A stretch of 36,388 bases of DNA from Brucella tritici. GTDB lineage: Bacteria; Pseudomonadota; Alphaproteobacteria; Rhizobiales; Rhizobiaceae. Numbering within the stretch: the first letter of the stretch is position 1; the number at the start of each line of letters is the position of its first letter. The notes beneath the pieces were generated by a model. The model saw only the letters and a list, made by a program, of their open reading frames with translations. It did no database searches and had not been told where the DNA came from. Positions 25,041 through 34,031 of the stretch are shown piece after piece. The translations under genes were made by a program, and so were the position numbers. Location: assembly GCF_902825325.1 (NCBI RefSeq), contig NZ_CADEAR010000021.1:1-36388 (forward strand), given 5' to 3'.

Positions 25041-25860
25041 GTTCGGTTCCCATATAGGCGGTGCGCACGCGCTCGTCCTTCGAGACGTCGGCATAGCTGC
25101 CGGAGGCGAGGATCTCGCCGCGTTGCAGCACCGTGACATGGTGGGCGATATCGGCCACCACCTTGAGATTGTGTTCCACCATCAGCACGGCGCGATCCTT
25201 CGCCACATCGGCAATGAGGGCGGCGATGGTGTGGACGTCTTCATGGCCCATGCCGGCCATCGGCTCATCGAGCAGCAGCACTTTCGGATCGAGCGCCAGT
25301 GTGGTGGCGATTTCCAGCGCGCGCTTGCGGCCATAGGAGAGATCGGCAGCCAGTGCATGACGGGCATCGGCAAGGCCGACGCGTTCCAGAAGCTCGATGG
25401 CTCTCGCGTCCAGCCGGTCCAGCGCCGAGAGCGCACGCCAGAATTGCGTGGCAAGGCCATTCGGGCGCTGCAACGCCACCTTGACGTTTTCCAATACGGT
25501 CAGATGCGGGAAGGTGGCCGAAATCTGGAACGAGCGCACCAATCCCATCCGCGCTACTTTGGCCGGATCGGTTTTGGTGATCGTTTCGCCCAGAAGCGTG
25601 ATCTCGCCGCTTGTCGGCTGCAAAAACTTGGTCAGGAGATTGAACACCGTCGTCTTGCCAGCCCCGTTCGGGCCGATCAGCGCATGAACACGGGCATGTT
25701 CCACATCAAGATCGACATTCTTCACCGCGTAAAAGCCGCCAAACGACTTGCCAAGTCCCCGCGCCGACAAAACATGACGCCCAGAACCCTGCCGCGAATT
25801 ATCCGAACCAGACGGCCCTGCCTCACGCAGAGCCGCATCTCTCACAGTCGAAGCTTCCAT
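25033..25860 (-). CDS. livG: ABC importer ATPase LivG
   Basis: 275 residues. Walker A GPNGAGKTT (about 61-69), the LivG-type TGMVRTFQ-like segment MGLVRSFQISATFPHLTV, signature LSYGRKRALEIA and Walker B VLLLDEPMAGM are all present, with the switch His in VEHNL. The first 28 residues are a polar extension not found in most LivG proteins. GAGG lies eight bases before ATG 25860. The gap to livK is 12 bases. Confidence 0.95.
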   Translation of the reverse strand: MEASTVRDAALREAGPSGSDNSRQGSGRHVLSARGLGKSFGGFYAVKNVDLDVEHARVHALIGPNGAGKTTVFNLLTKFLQPTSGEITLLGETITKTDPAKVARMGLVRSFQISATFPHLTVLENVKVALQRPNGLATQFWRALSALDRLDARAIELLERVGLADARHALAADLSYGRKRALEIATTLALDPKVLLLDEPMAGMGHEDVHTIAALIADVAKDRAVLMVEHNLKVVADIAHHVTVLQRGEILASGSYADVSKDERVRTAYMGTEHD

Positions 25861-25872
25861 CCAATCAGCCTC

Positions 25873-27075
25873 TTACTGCTTTACCAATGGACAGCTGCCC
25901 TTATCGAGCGGACGGAACGCTTCGTCGCCCGGAATGGTGCGCAGAACTTTGTAATAGTCCCATGGTCCTTTGGATTCCTCAGGAGATTTGACCTGAACAA
26001 GATACATGTCGTGTACCATACGACCGTCTGCACGCAGCTTCGCATTGCGGGCGAAGAAGTCGTTGATATCCATCGTGCGCATCTTGTCGAGCACTACCTT
26101 GCCACTGGTGGACTTTGCCGCCTCCGACGCCTTGAGATAATTCATGACAGCCGAATAAACGCCAGCATGAACCATCGTTGGCATTTTGCCGTTCATTCGT
26201 TCGCCGAACCGCTTCGACCAGGCGCGGGTTTGATCATCATAATCCCAGTAAAAGCCGGTAGTGAGTGTCAGGCCTTTTGCCGTTTCAAGGCCGACACTAT
26301 GGACGTCGGAGAGAAACAGCAGCATGCCCGCGATCTTCTGGCCGCCCTGAGTAATGCCATATTCATTGGCTTGCTTGAGAGCCGTCATCGTATCGCCCGA
26401 CGAGTTGGCAAGAGCGATCACGTCAGCGCCCGATGCTTGCGCCTGAAGCAGGAAAGATGAGAAGTCAGTGGTTTCACGTGGGTGACGAACAGAGCCCACA
26501 ACTTCACCGCCGCTTGCCTTGACAGCTTCTGTCGTATCCCGTTCCAGGGCATGACCGAAGGTATAGTCAACGGTAATGAAGTACCACTTCTTGCCACCTT
26601 CCTGCGTCATCGCGCGACCGGTGCCATTGGCAAGCGAATACGTATCCCAAGTCCACTGCGCCGTCGTTGGCGAGCAGGCTTTGCCCGTCAGGTCCGAGGA
26701 ACCTGCGGTGGATGCCAGAAAAGCTACGTCCTTGTCGCGCGTGATTTCTTGAACTGCCATGGCGACCGACGATGTCGGCACATCGATAATGGCTTTGACA
26801 TTCTTCTCGTCAATCCAGCTGCGCGCCAGCGTGGAACCGATATCCGGCTTGTTCTGATGATCGCCGACGATGACTTCGATGGACTCCCCATTCAACTTGC
26901 CCCCGAAATCCTCGACGGCCATCTTGGCCGCAACGACTGAGCCTTCGCCAGCAAGATCGAAATTCATGCCGGACATGTCCGTCAGCACACCCAGTCGAAC
27001 TGGCTCCGCCAAAGCCGGGCTCGCAAGCATCATTGCGGCAAATGCACCCGAAAGCATCATTGATTTCATTGTCAT
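25873..27075 (-). CDS. periplasmic substrate-binding protein of the importer (LivK-like)
   Basis: 400 residues. A signal peptide ends ASPALA-EP (cleavage about residue 23). The mature protein begins VRLGVLTDMSGMNFDLAGEG and continues as a type I periplasmic-binding fold (Peripla_BP_6); VKAIIDVPTSSVAMAVQ and FLASTAGSSDLTGKACSPTT line the expected ligand cleft. This subgroup (with YTFGHALERDTTEAVKASGG and GQKIAGMLLFLSDVHSVGL) is typical of importers for organic acids in catabolic islands rather than leucine-binding proteins; that is inference. GGGAGGAGG precedes ATG 27075. Confidence 0.9.
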   Translation of the reverse strand: MTMKSMMLSGAFAAMMLASPALAEPVRLGVLTDMSGMNFDLAGEGSVVAAKMAVEDFGGKLNGESIEVIVGDHQNKPDIGSTLARSWIDEKNVKAIIDVPTSSVAMAVQEITRDKDVAFLASTAGSSDLTGKACSPTTAQWTWDTYSLANGTGRAMTQEGGKKWYFITVDYTFGHALERDTTEAVKASGGEVVGSVRHPRETTDFSSFLLQAQASGADVIALANSSGDTMTALKQANEYGITQGGQKIAGMLLFLSDVHSVGLETAKGLTLTTGFYWDYDDQTRAWSKRFGERMNGKMPTMVHAGVYSAVMNYLKASEAAKSTSGKVVLDKMRTMDINDFFARNAKLRADGRMVHDMYLVQVKSPEESKGPWDYYKVLRTIPGDEAFRPLDKGSCPLVKQ

Positions 27076-27104
27076 GGTTTTCCTCCTCCCAAATAATAAC
27101 GGTG

Positions 27105-27845
27105 TCAGCCCGACTGGCTGTTACTTTCTGCAATCAGCCTCGCCAGATAGAACTGGTCTGCTTCATAGGGCGCAGCCCAATTGGCGCGGTGTTCTTGATC
27201 AATGGCCCTCTTGGTCATCCGCAGGGCTAAAGGCGGGCATTCCGCAATTGTCTGCGCGAAGAGTTTTGCAGCTTCGACCGCGCCACCCGCAGGCGCAATC
27301 TTGTCGCAAAGCCCCATATTGAGCGCGTCCTGCTCGCCGATCCGCTCATTGGCGAAAAGCGCGCGCTTGGCACGTGTCGGACCGATAAGCGACGACAGGA
27401 GGGGCAAACCGCCCCAACCCAGCGTCATGCCCAGACGGACTTCGGGAAACTGAAAGAATGCGCCGTCAGCCATAACGCGAAAATCAGCAGCCAACGCGAG
27501 AATGCCGCCGCCACCAACAGCTGGGCCTTCGACCGCTGCGATGGTGATCTGCGGCAACAACCGCCATCGATCACACATGACACCGCCGAGCGACATAGCC
27601 GCGTGACGAGAAACGGCGTCCGCATTGTTGCGCCACAGATTATCGTCCTTCAGATCGACACCACCCGAAAAGCGACTTTCGGTGCCAGTAATAATAACGA
27701 CCTGAACCGTGTCATCCGCCGATAACTCATCCGCCGCTTCTATGAGCGCCTTGATCGCTTCTTCATTGAGAGCATTGGCCTTGCCGCCACGGTCATAGCG
27801 CGCCACCGCAATCGGTCCTTCGCGCTGGATATCGACTATGGCCAT
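27105..27845 (-). CDS. enoyl-CoA hydratase/isomerase (crotonase) family
   Basis: 246 residues from ATG 27845, six bases after GGGAGG; an ATG at 27851 would touch that ribosome site. The oxyanion-hole segments are SRFSGGVDLKDD (about 57-68) and VEGPAVGGGGILALAADFRV (about 103-122), and the catalytic-region segment is FFQFPEVRLGMTLGWGGLPLL. The first of the two usual Glu residues is replaced by Gly/Ile in GGGGIL; the second position is Gly in MTLGWGG. A straightforward hydratase is therefore uncertain, and an isomerase or lyase is possible. It is first in the operon with the ABC importer and is divergent from the acyl-CoA ligase. Confidence 0.85.
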   Translation of the reverse strand: MAIVDIQREGPIAVARYDRGGKANALNEEAIKALIEAADELSADDTVQVVIITGTESRFSGGVDLKDDNLWRNNADAVSRHAAMSLGGVMCDRWRLLPQITIAAVEGPAVGGGGILALAADFRVMADGAFFQFPEVRLGMTLGWGGLPLLSSLIGPTRAKRALFANERIGEQDALNMGLCDKIAPAGGAVEAAKLFAQTIAECPPLALRMTKRAIDQEHRANWAAPYEADQFYLARLIAESNSQSG

Positions 27846-27870
27846 TTCCATCCTCCCAATTGTTTTCGCT

Positions 27871-27899
27871 TTGACATACTACCGAGTATGTTGCATATT
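27871..27899 (+). promoter_or_regulatory. promoter of the acyl-CoA ligase operon with embedded operator
   Basis: A perfect -35 TTGACA (27871-27876) is followed after 17 bases by CATATT (27894-27899), a fair -10. The palindrome ACATACT-ACCG-AGTATGT (27874-27891) fills the spacer, so a bound repressor would block this promoter. The same palindrome overlaps the likely -10 of the divergent crotonase operon. Confidence 0.6.
27874..27891. promoter_or_regulatory. TetR-type operator, copy 1
   Basis: ACATACT-ACCG-AGTATGT: perfect 7-base inverted half-sites with a 4-base spacer, between the divergent crotonase and acyl-CoA ligase genes. A nearly identical site lies at 35466-35483 next to the tetR-type gene. 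The shared motif is the main evidence that one regulator controls both regions. Confidence 0.7.
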
Positions 27900-27965
27900 C
27901 CAAATAGGTTTGCAACTGCCCTCTTTTGAGGTTTAGTTGCGGCCCGGGTAGGAGGAATTCAGAAT

Positions 27966-29558
27966 ATGACGCCAGACCAGCGTGCGCTCGACCGCAACCA
28001 TTCCGTGTTGCGATATCTTCTCGATCAATATGCAGCGGAGCGCCCCACAGCACCATTCGTGCATTTTTGGCCATCGACCGAATGGGATTACAAAACGACC
28101 CGGGACCGCGTTCGCCAGCGTGCGGCGACATTGAAATCCCACGGCGTGAAACGCGGCGATCACGTCCTTTGTTTTATGGGCAACGGGCCGGACCTACTCA
28201 CCACCTGGTTCGCCATCAATTACATCGGCGCGGTCTATGTGCCGATCAACACCGCAGCCCTCGGTCGCCCGCTGGAACATATTCTGGATGACGCGGATGC
28301 GCCACTGATGGTCGCGCACGCCGATCTGGTAGAACGATTGCAGGATGTCGCTCCGGGCAAACTGCGTAAAGTCTTGGTGGTCGAAGGTGTCGTAAACCAC
28401 GCCATCTCTGGCGTGGAAATCCTGCCTTTGACTGACGTAGAAACCGTCAGCGAAACCGAACTCGTTCTCGACACGCCGATTGAGCCATGGGACACGCTTG
28501 CCATCATGTACACGTCGGGTACGACGGGCAATGCCAAGGGTGTCGTGACCTCTTATGTGCAGCTTTATACGATGGGGCCAGACGCCTTTGATTGCGTCGA
28601 TGAAACGGACCGTTGCATGATCTGCGGTCCGATCTTTCATTGCGGTTCCACGCTCTATGTCTATGCAATGCTGGCGCGCGGACTATCGATTGGTATCATG
28701 CGCGAGTTCAAAACACAGCACTTCTGGCAAGCAGTGCGGGAAACAAACTCGACCTACTGTCTGTTGCTGGGTGTGATGGCCAGTTTTCTCTTAAAACAGC
28801 CGGTTTCATCGGATGATCGCAACCACCCGCTGCGTCGTGCCTTCATCACGCCATTTGGCGAAGACGGTCCATTATTCGCCGAGAGATTTGGCGTGGAGGC
28901 ATGGACCATCTACAACATGACCGAAATCGCCAGTCCGCTTGTTGCCGGTCCCGGCATTACCCAAAAGGGCATCGCGGGGAAGCCGCGCCCCTGGTATCAG
29001 TTGCGTGTCGTCGACGAAAACGACATCGAAGTGCCGGATGGCACAGCTGGTGAACTTGTCATTCGCTCCGACCGTCCATGGGCTTTGATGAAAGGCTATT
29101 ACAACAATCCGAAAGCCACCGTGGAAGCCATGCGCAATGGCTGGTTTCACACCGGGGACAGCTTTCGCAAGGACGAAAACGGCGTTTATTTCTTCGTTGA
29201 TCGTCTGAAAGATGTCATTCGGCGACGCGGCGAAAATATCTCGTCTTTCGCGTTGGAGGCCGAAGTCCTTTTTCACGACAGCGTCAAAGAATGCGCGGCT
29301 ATCGCAGTACCAAGTGAATTGAGCGAAGATGAAGTCCTGATCGCCGTGACGCCGGTGGACGGACAAGAAATTGTCGCCGAAGAGTTGCTGGATTTTCTTG
29401 CAGGCCGCCTACCCCGCTTTATGGTGCCGCGCTATGTGCGGATTTTGGAATCTCTTCCGAAGACATCGAGCGGTAAAATCCAGAAGCATATTTTGCGCAG
29501 CGAAGGGGTTACCGGAAACACGATCGATCGCGAGCTGAAGGTGAAGCGCGCAAGTTGA
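27966..29558 (+). CDS. AMP-forming acyl-CoA ligase
   Basis: 530 residues of the ANL superfamily. The phosphate loop is MYTSGTTGNAKG (181-192), the adenine-region motif is YNMTEIASP, the hinge TGDSFRKDENGVYFFVDRLK, and the catalytic lysine is Lys504 in SSGKIQK. It activates a carboxylic acid with ATP and CoA. Overall it resembles CaiC/medium-chain ligase relatives, but the acid is unknown. ATG 27966 is nine bases after GGAGG. It leads a plus-strand operon with the alcohol dehydrogenase 42 bases downstream and is controlled from the palindrome-bearing divergent promoter. Confidence 0.92.
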   Translation: MTPDQRALDRNHSVLRYLLDQYAAERPTAPFVHFWPSTEWDYKTTRDRVRQRAATLKSHGVKRGDHVLCFMGNGPDLLTTWFAINYIGAVYVPINTAALGRPLEHILDDADAPLMVAHADLVERLQDVAPGKLRKVLVVEGVVNHAISGVEILPLTDVETVSETELVLDTPIEPWDTLAIMYTSGTTGNAKGVVTSYVQLYTMGPDAFDCVDETDRCMICGPIFHCGSTLYVYAMLARGLSIGIMREFKTQHFWQAVRETNSTYCLLLGVMASFLLKQPVSSDDRNHPLRRAFITPFGEDGPLFAERFGVEAWTIYNMTEIASPLVAGPGITQKGIAGKPRPWYQLRVVDENDIEVPDGTAGELVIRSDRPWALMKGYYNNPKATVEAMRNGWFHTGDSFRKDENGVYFFVDRLKDVIRRRGENISSFALEAEVLFHDSVKECAAIAVPSELSEDEVLIAVTPVDGQEIVAEELLDFLAGRLPRFMVPRYVRILESLPKTSSGKIQKHILRSEGVTGNTIDRELKVKRAS

Positions 29559-29600
29559 TTTGCAGAAGCGCGACACCGATAAATCGAAAGAACTGAACAC

Positions 29601-30758
29601 ATGGAAAATTTCGTTTTCAACACAACGCCATCCATCGTGCTGCAGACCGGTGGTCTGGCGAAGATCGCCGATATTGCTGGGCACCTGTTGGGCAAGCGCG
29701 TTGTGATCGTGACTGACAAGGGATTGCGCAAGCTCGGACTTCTGGACCCTGCAATCAATGCGCTGGAACAGGCAGACATTGCCGTTTCGATCTTTGACGA
29801 CGTGCAGGCTGATCCGCCAGAAAGCAATGTTCTCGCGTTGAAAGATCACATCCTGGCGCATGAAGCGACAGGCGTCCTCGCCATTGGCGGCGGCTCCTCA
29901 ATGGATGTTGCAAAGGTTGCAGCCCTGATCGCAAAGAGCGGTGAAACGCTCAACGACATTTACGGCGTCAACATAGCGCACGGTCCGCGTCTCCCGCTTG
30001 TTCTGGTGCCGACAACAGCGGGCACCGGGTCAGAAGTCACACCGATTTCGATCATCACCACGGGTACATCGGAAAAGAAGGGCGTCGTTTCTCCGCTCCT
30101 GCTGCCGGACATGGCAATCCTCGACGCGGATTTGACCGTGGGTCTGCCAGCAGCGGTAACTGCCGCCACCGGCATCGATGCGATGGTGCACGCCATCGAG
30201 GCCTATGCGTCAGCGTCTGCCAACAACAATCCCCTGTCGCGCTCATTGGCACGCAACGCCCTGCAATTGCTTGGCTCCATTATCCGCACAGCGGTCTTTG
30301 ATGGCCAAAACCGCGATGCACGGGCTGCCATGCTGCTTGGCTCGTTGCTTGCCGGTCAGGCCTTTGCCAATTCTCCGGTGGCTGCGGTTCATGCACTCGC
30401 CTATCCAATTGGCGGGCATTTCCATGTTCCGCACGGCCTGTCCAATGCGCTCGTGCTTGCGCATGTATTGCGTTTCAACCTGCCGGAAGCGAGCCATATC
30501 TACGCGGAAATTGCAGCGGATGTTTTCCCGGAACTTGGCGCCGTGTCGGCGGAGAAGCGCGCTGAAGCCTTTGTCGAAAAGCTCGCAGATCTCAGCCGTG
30601 AGCTTGGCGTACCGCAGACATTGCGTGAGGTGAATATTACCGAAGATGATCTGCCCCTGCTTGCGCGCGACGCCATGAAACAGACCCGCCTTCTGGTCAA
30701 CAATCCGCGCAAGGTAACCGAGGCCGACGCTCTCGCGATCTATAAGGCCGCATATTGA
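29601..30758 (+). CDS. iron-containing (group III) alcohol dehydrogenase
   Basis: 385 residues. The cofactor motif is GGGSSMDVAK (97-106), the metal ligands are Asp193, His197 (GIDAMVHAIEAY), His264 and His278 (HALAYPIGGHFHVPHG), and PTTAGTGSEV (137-146) is the usual family stretch. These enzymes oxidise alcohols or hydroxyacids with NAD(P), or transfer hydride between hydroxy- and oxo-acids. Linked behind an acyl-CoA ligase, it may oxidise a hydroxylated precursor or a catabolic intermediate. It ends 20 bases before an A-tract hairpin and is convergent with the thiolase operon. Confidence 0.93.
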   Translation: MENFVFNTTPSIVLQTGGLAKIADIAGHLLGKRVVIVTDKGLRKLGLLDPAINALEQADIAVSIFDDVQADPPESNVLALKDHILAHEATGVLAIGGGSSMDVAKVAALIAKSGETLNDIYGVNIAHGPRLPLVLVPTTAGTGSEVTPISIITTGTSEKKGVVSPLLLPDMAILDADLTVGLPAAVTAATGIDAMVHAIEAYASASANNNPLSRSLARNALQLLGSIIRTAVFDGQNRDARAAMLLGSLLAGQAFANSPVAAVHALAYPIGGHFHVPHGLSNALVLAHVLRFNLPEASHIYAEIAADVFPELGAVSAEKRAEAFVEKLADLSRELGVPQTLREVNITEDDLPLLARDAMKQTRLLVNNPRKVTEADALAIYKAAY

Positions 30759-30777
30759 TCAAGCCTCAACTGGGATC

Positions 30778-30800
30778 AAAAAAAGGCCGGTTAAACCGCC
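30778..30800 (-). terminator. left half of a split bidirectional terminator
   Basis: A7 (30778-30784) followed by GGCCGGTTAAACCGCC (30785-30800). On the minus strand this is a hairpin followed by T7. It would stop transcripts coming leftward, e.g. from the thiolase operon before the IS landed. Its mirror partner is at 32331-32353 on the other side of the IS1182-family element. Confidence 0.6.
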
Positions 30801-30814
30801 CTCAGACTGCTGAC

Positions 30815-30840
30815 AAACCCCTGGCTCTAACCAGGGGTTT
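30815..30840. repeat. subterminal hairpin of the IS1182-family element
   Basis: AAACCCCTGG-CTCTAA-CCAGGGGTTT, a perfect 10-bp stem just upstream of the transposase start. It would impede transcription entering from the ADH gene, and a matching hairpin exists near the other end (32290-32317). Confidence 0.7.
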
Positions 30841-30855
30841 GTGATTCACTGGGTC

Positions 30856-32225
30856 ATGTTGAAGAAACCTGCTCCCGAACAGACGGCTCTCGAGATGGTG
30901 ACGCTCGACAGCCTGGTGCCCAAGGATCATCTGCTTCGCAAGATCGATGCGGTGATAGACTTCTCCTTTATCCATGATCGGGTTGCGGGGCTTTATTGCG
31001 CCGACAACGGTCGTCCGCCGCTCGACCCGACCTTGATGTTCAAGGCGCTGTTCATCGGCTACCTGTTCGGCATCCGCTCGGAACGTCAGCTGGCGCGCGA
31101 GATCGAGGTGAATGTCGCCTATCGCTGGTTTCTGAGGATGAAGTTGACCGATGGCGTGTTCGATGCCTCGACGCTTTCCCAGAACCGCCGCCGGCGCTTC
31201 AACGACACTTCGGTCGCCCAGAACATTTTTGACCATATCGTCGAGCAGACGGTAGATCACGGTCTGGTCGACGGTACGGTTCTCTATACCGACTCGACGC
31301 ATCTGAAAGCCAATGCCAACAAGGGCAAATACGATCTGGAGATGGTGGCCAAGTCGCGCTCCGACTACTGGGCCGATCTCGACCTGGCGATCGAAGCCGA
31401 GCGGGTGTTGCACGGCCAGAAGCCATTGAAGGAAAAGGAGCGCGAAGCCGAGGTCAAGCAGACCAAGGTCAGCCGAACCGATCCCGACAGCGGCTACATG
31501 GTACGCGACGGCAAGCCGAAGGGCTTCTTCTATCTGGATCACCGCACGGTGGATGGCCGTCTTGCGATCATCACCGACACCCATGCGACGCCGGCCAACG
31601 TGCATGACAGTATCGTCTATCTCGACCGGCAGGACCGCCAGCGTGAGCGGTTCGGCTTCGACGTCGGTGCTGTCGGGCTGGATGCCGGCTATGCGACGGC
31701 CGGTATCGCCAAAGGCCTGGAGAACAGGGATATTCTCGTTGTTACCGGCTACCGCAATCCGACCTCACCCAGAGCCGGCATGATGCGTAAGTCGAAGTTC
31801 GTCCATGACAGCGAACAGGACGGCTATCGTTGCCCGCAAGGCCAGCTTCTCACCTACGCCACCACCGACCGCAACGGCTACAGGCACTATACATCCGACC
31901 CCACCATCTGTGGCGGCTGCCCGCTTCTGGCGTCGTGCACATCCAACAGCAAGGCGGTGCGCACCATCAACCGTCATGTCTGGGCCGATGCCCGCCAGCG
32001 CATCGATAGCCATCGCCTCACCACCTGGGGCAAAGCGATCTACAAGCGCCGCAAGGAGACCGTCGAACGTTCCTTCGCCGATGCCAAGCAACTGCATGGC
32101 CACCGCTATGCCGCCTCCGAAGTCTCGTGCGCGTCCAATGCCAGTGCCTGCTGGCCGCAGCCGCCCAGAACATCAAGAAGATCGCAATCGCCCTCACCAA
32201 GGCCAGCCAACCAAGCCCCACATGA
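30856..32225 (+). pseudogene. IS1182-family transposase with 3' frameshift
   Basis: From ATG 30856 the product starts MLKKPAPEQTALEMVTLDSL. The DUF772-like N-terminal domain (with RQLAREIEVNVAYRWFL) precedes the DDE domain: first Asp in YTDSTHLKANANK, second in GLDAGYAT, Glu in KETVERSFADAKQLHG. A Cys cluster (CPQG ... CGGCPLLASC) lies between. At about 32112 the frame reads RYAASEVSCAS where a single extra base gives RYARLRSLVRVQCQCLLAAA, then AQNIKKIAIALTK and a stop at 32223-32225. One base has probably been lost in the GCCC run. The uncorrected frame runs on to 32241 with an unrelated tail. The catalytic residues precede the lesion, so residual activity is possible. Confidence 0.82.
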
Positions 32226-32330
32226 GAAAAGGGGCATCTGAACGGCCTGGTCAAAACAGCCGATCCATCTCGCAGCTCAACACAAAATAAAACCCCGCCA
32301 AAAAAATGACGGGGTTTGTCAGCGGTCTGA

Positions 32331-32353
32331 GGCCGCTTGAAGCGGCCTTTTTT
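32331..32353 (+). terminator. right half of a split bidirectional terminator
   Basis: GGCCGCT-TGA-AGCGGCC (32331-32347) followed by T6 (32348-32353), a textbook intrinsic terminator on the plus strand, immediately outside the IS1182-family end and 9 bases from the thiolase stop. Together with the A7-hairpin at 30778-30800 it appears to be one half of the original terminator between the convergent ADH and thiolase genes. Confidence 0.75.
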
Positions 32354-32361
32354 CGTTTCAA

Positions 32362-33564
32362 TCAACAAATCTCAAACAGGCCTGCTGCGCCCATGCCGCC
32401 GCCAACGCACATGGTCACAACCACATAACGTCCATTGCGCCGCTTGCCTTCGATGAGGACATGCCCTGTCATACGCGCACCCGACATTCCGTAAGGATGG
32501 CCAATCGAAATAGCGCCGCCATTCACGTTGAGCTTCTCATTGTCGATACCAAGCTTATAGCGGCAATAAAGCACCTGTGCTGCGAAGGCCTCGTTCAGCT
32601 CCCACAGATCGATATCATCGACCGTCAGGCCATGCTGCTTTAGCAGCTTTGGCACGGCATAAACCGGACCAATGCCCATCTCGTCGGGCTCGCATCCCGC
32701 AACGGCCATCCCGCGACAAATACCGAGCGGAGACAGGCCACGCTTTTCCGCTTCCTTCGCTTCCATCAGCACGGACGCGGAAGCACCGTCCGACAGCTGC
32801 GAGGCGTTACCTGCGGTAATAAAGCCACCCTGCGATATTGTTTGCCCCCCGGAAAAGACCGGCTTCAACCCGCGCAAGCCTTCCAGTGTGGTTTCGGGGC
32901 GATTACCTTCGTCCATGGCCAGCTCAACGGTTTTCGCGGAGACCTCGCCCGTAGCCTTGTCCTTGACAAGCATCGTGGATTGGATCGGGACAATCTCGGC
33001 GTTCAGGCGGCCTGCGGCCTGTGCAGCCGCAGTGCGCTGCTGCGATTGCAGCGCATATTCATCCTGCGCCTCGCGCGATATACCATACCGCGCCGAAACG
33101 ATCTCCGCCGTCTCGATCATGCTCATATAGGTGGCGGGCAGATGCTCCGTCAGCCAGGGATCACGCCAGCGATAGACGTTCATATGCTCGTTCTGCACGA
33201 GCGAGATCTGCTCCACGCCACCGCCAATGGCAATCGTCATACCATCGCCGGTGATCTGCTTGGCGGCTGTTGCGATAGCCATCAGCCCCGACGCGCATTG
33301 ACGATCCATCGACTGGCCAGGAACTGAAACCGGAAGGCCAGCCCGCAACAAGGACGTGCGGGCGATATTCATGTGGGTCGTGCCTTGCTGAAGCGCAGCA
33401 CCGAGAACCACATCCTCTACTTCCGCGCCATCAATGCCCGCGCGCTTGACGGCAGCGGCAATCGCATGGCCAGCCAGCGCTGGCGCAGTCGTGTCGTTGA
33501 AGGCTCCACGATAGGCTTTGCCAATCGGTGTGCGCGCAGTTGATACGATTACAGCTTCTCTCAT
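32362..33564 (-). CDS. thiolase (acetyl-CoA acyltransferase type)
   Basis: 400 residues. The nucleophilic Cys90 (QCASG), His356 ([10 protein letters not shown]) and the second Cys386 (CVGGGMG) are all in place, as in FadA/PhaA thiolases. Inserted loop [20 protein letters not shown] (about 130-149) is as in degradative thiolases. It would cleave a 3-oxoacyl-CoA to acetyl-CoA (or propionyl-CoA) and a shortened acyl-CoA. Its ATG shares one base with the preceding thioesterase stop (TGATG), so it is the last gene of a tightly coupled maoC-SDR-thioesterase-thiolase operon. Confidence 0.93.
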   Translation of the reverse strand: MREAVIVSTARTPIGKAYRGAFNDTTAPALAGHAIAAAVKRAGIDGAEVEDVVLGAALQQGTTHMNIARTSLLRAGLPVSVPGQSMDRQCASGLMAIATAAKQITGDGMTIAIGGGVEQISLVQNEHMNVYRWRDPWLTEHLPATYMSMIETAEIVSARYGISREAQDEYALQSQQRTAAAQAAGRLNAEIVPIQSTMLVKDKATGEVSAKTVELAMDEGNRPETTLEGLRGLKPVFSGGQTISQGGFITAGNASQLSDGASASVLMEAKEAEKRGLSPLGICRGMAVAGCEPDEMGIGPVYAVPKLLKQHGLTVDDIDLWELNEAFAAQVLYCRYKLGIDNEKLNVNGGAISIGHPYGMSGARMTGHVLIEGKRRNGRYVVVTMCVGGGMGAAGLFEIC

Positions 33565-34031
33565 CAGAGCTCCTCCACTGACGCTGGAACGTAAAGCCTT
33601 TCAGCTAATTCTCTCAGTTCCGGGGTCAGCGGAACAGGCCGTCGCGTGTCTCGGTCTACATAGACATGCACATATTCACTTACAGCAGCGGTCAGCTCTT
33701 CGCTATCCTTGAAGATGCCAAATCCCCACAGCAGACTGGTAGTGCCGATATGCTCGACACGAACCCCGACAACGACATTGTCAGGATAGGAAATCTCGGA
33801 GAAATAATTCGTTGAATTGCGTGCAACGATACCAATGGGGCTGGAGCCATTCAGCTCCAGAGCACCAGACGCAATAAGCGACCGGTTCAATGCTGCATCG
33901 CAATATTGCATATAGACCACATTGTTGACGTGGCCATAAATGTCCATATCGCTCCAGCGCGTCTGCATCTTGTAGAACTCCCGGTAGCCTGACCGGGGTT
34001 CAGCCTTCGGGCGCGCTTTGGAGGCCGTCAT
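33564..34031 (-). CDS. acyl-CoA thioesterase (4HBT family)
   Basis: 155 residues. The signature [20 protein letters not shown] (about 25-44) contains the catalytic Asp of the YbgC/4-hydroxybenzoyl-CoA thioesterase type. It belongs to a different subgroup from the thioesterase at 21953-22438, so the island has two. Start (ATGA) overlaps the SDR stop by four bases and its stop overlaps the thiolase start, placing it in the middle of a coupled operon. It may recycle CoA from a dead-end intermediate. Confidence 0.9.
   Translation of the reverse strand: MTASKARPKAEPRSGYREFYKMQTRWSDMDIYGHVNNVVYMQYCDAALNRSLIASGALELNGSSPIGIVARNSTNYFSEISYPDNVVVGVRVEHIGTTSLLWGFGIFKDSEELTAAVSEYVHVYVDRDTRRPVPLTPELRELAERLYVPASVEEL

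Larger units (their letters stand above)
30801..32331 (+). mobile_element. IS1182-family insertion sequence
   Basis: Terminal repeats CTCAGACTGCTGACAAACCC (left, from 30801) and, inverted, CTCAGACCGCTGACAAACCC (right, to 32331) differ at one base. The element is 1.53 kb with one transposase gene. Each end has a subterminal hairpin built on AAACCCC/GGGGTTT: 30815-30840 (10-bp stem, 6-base loop) and 32290-32317 (8-bp stem). It sits between the convergent ADH and thiolase genes, in what looks like their shared terminator. The terminal similarity extends outward into the flanking hairpins, so the exact boundary is uncertain by about 20 bases. Confidence 0.85.

Noticed and set aside
24805..26460. 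551-residue open frame antisense to livF, livG and livK
   Set aside because: It spans three well-supported genes on the other strand and crosses their boundaries. No family is recognisable.
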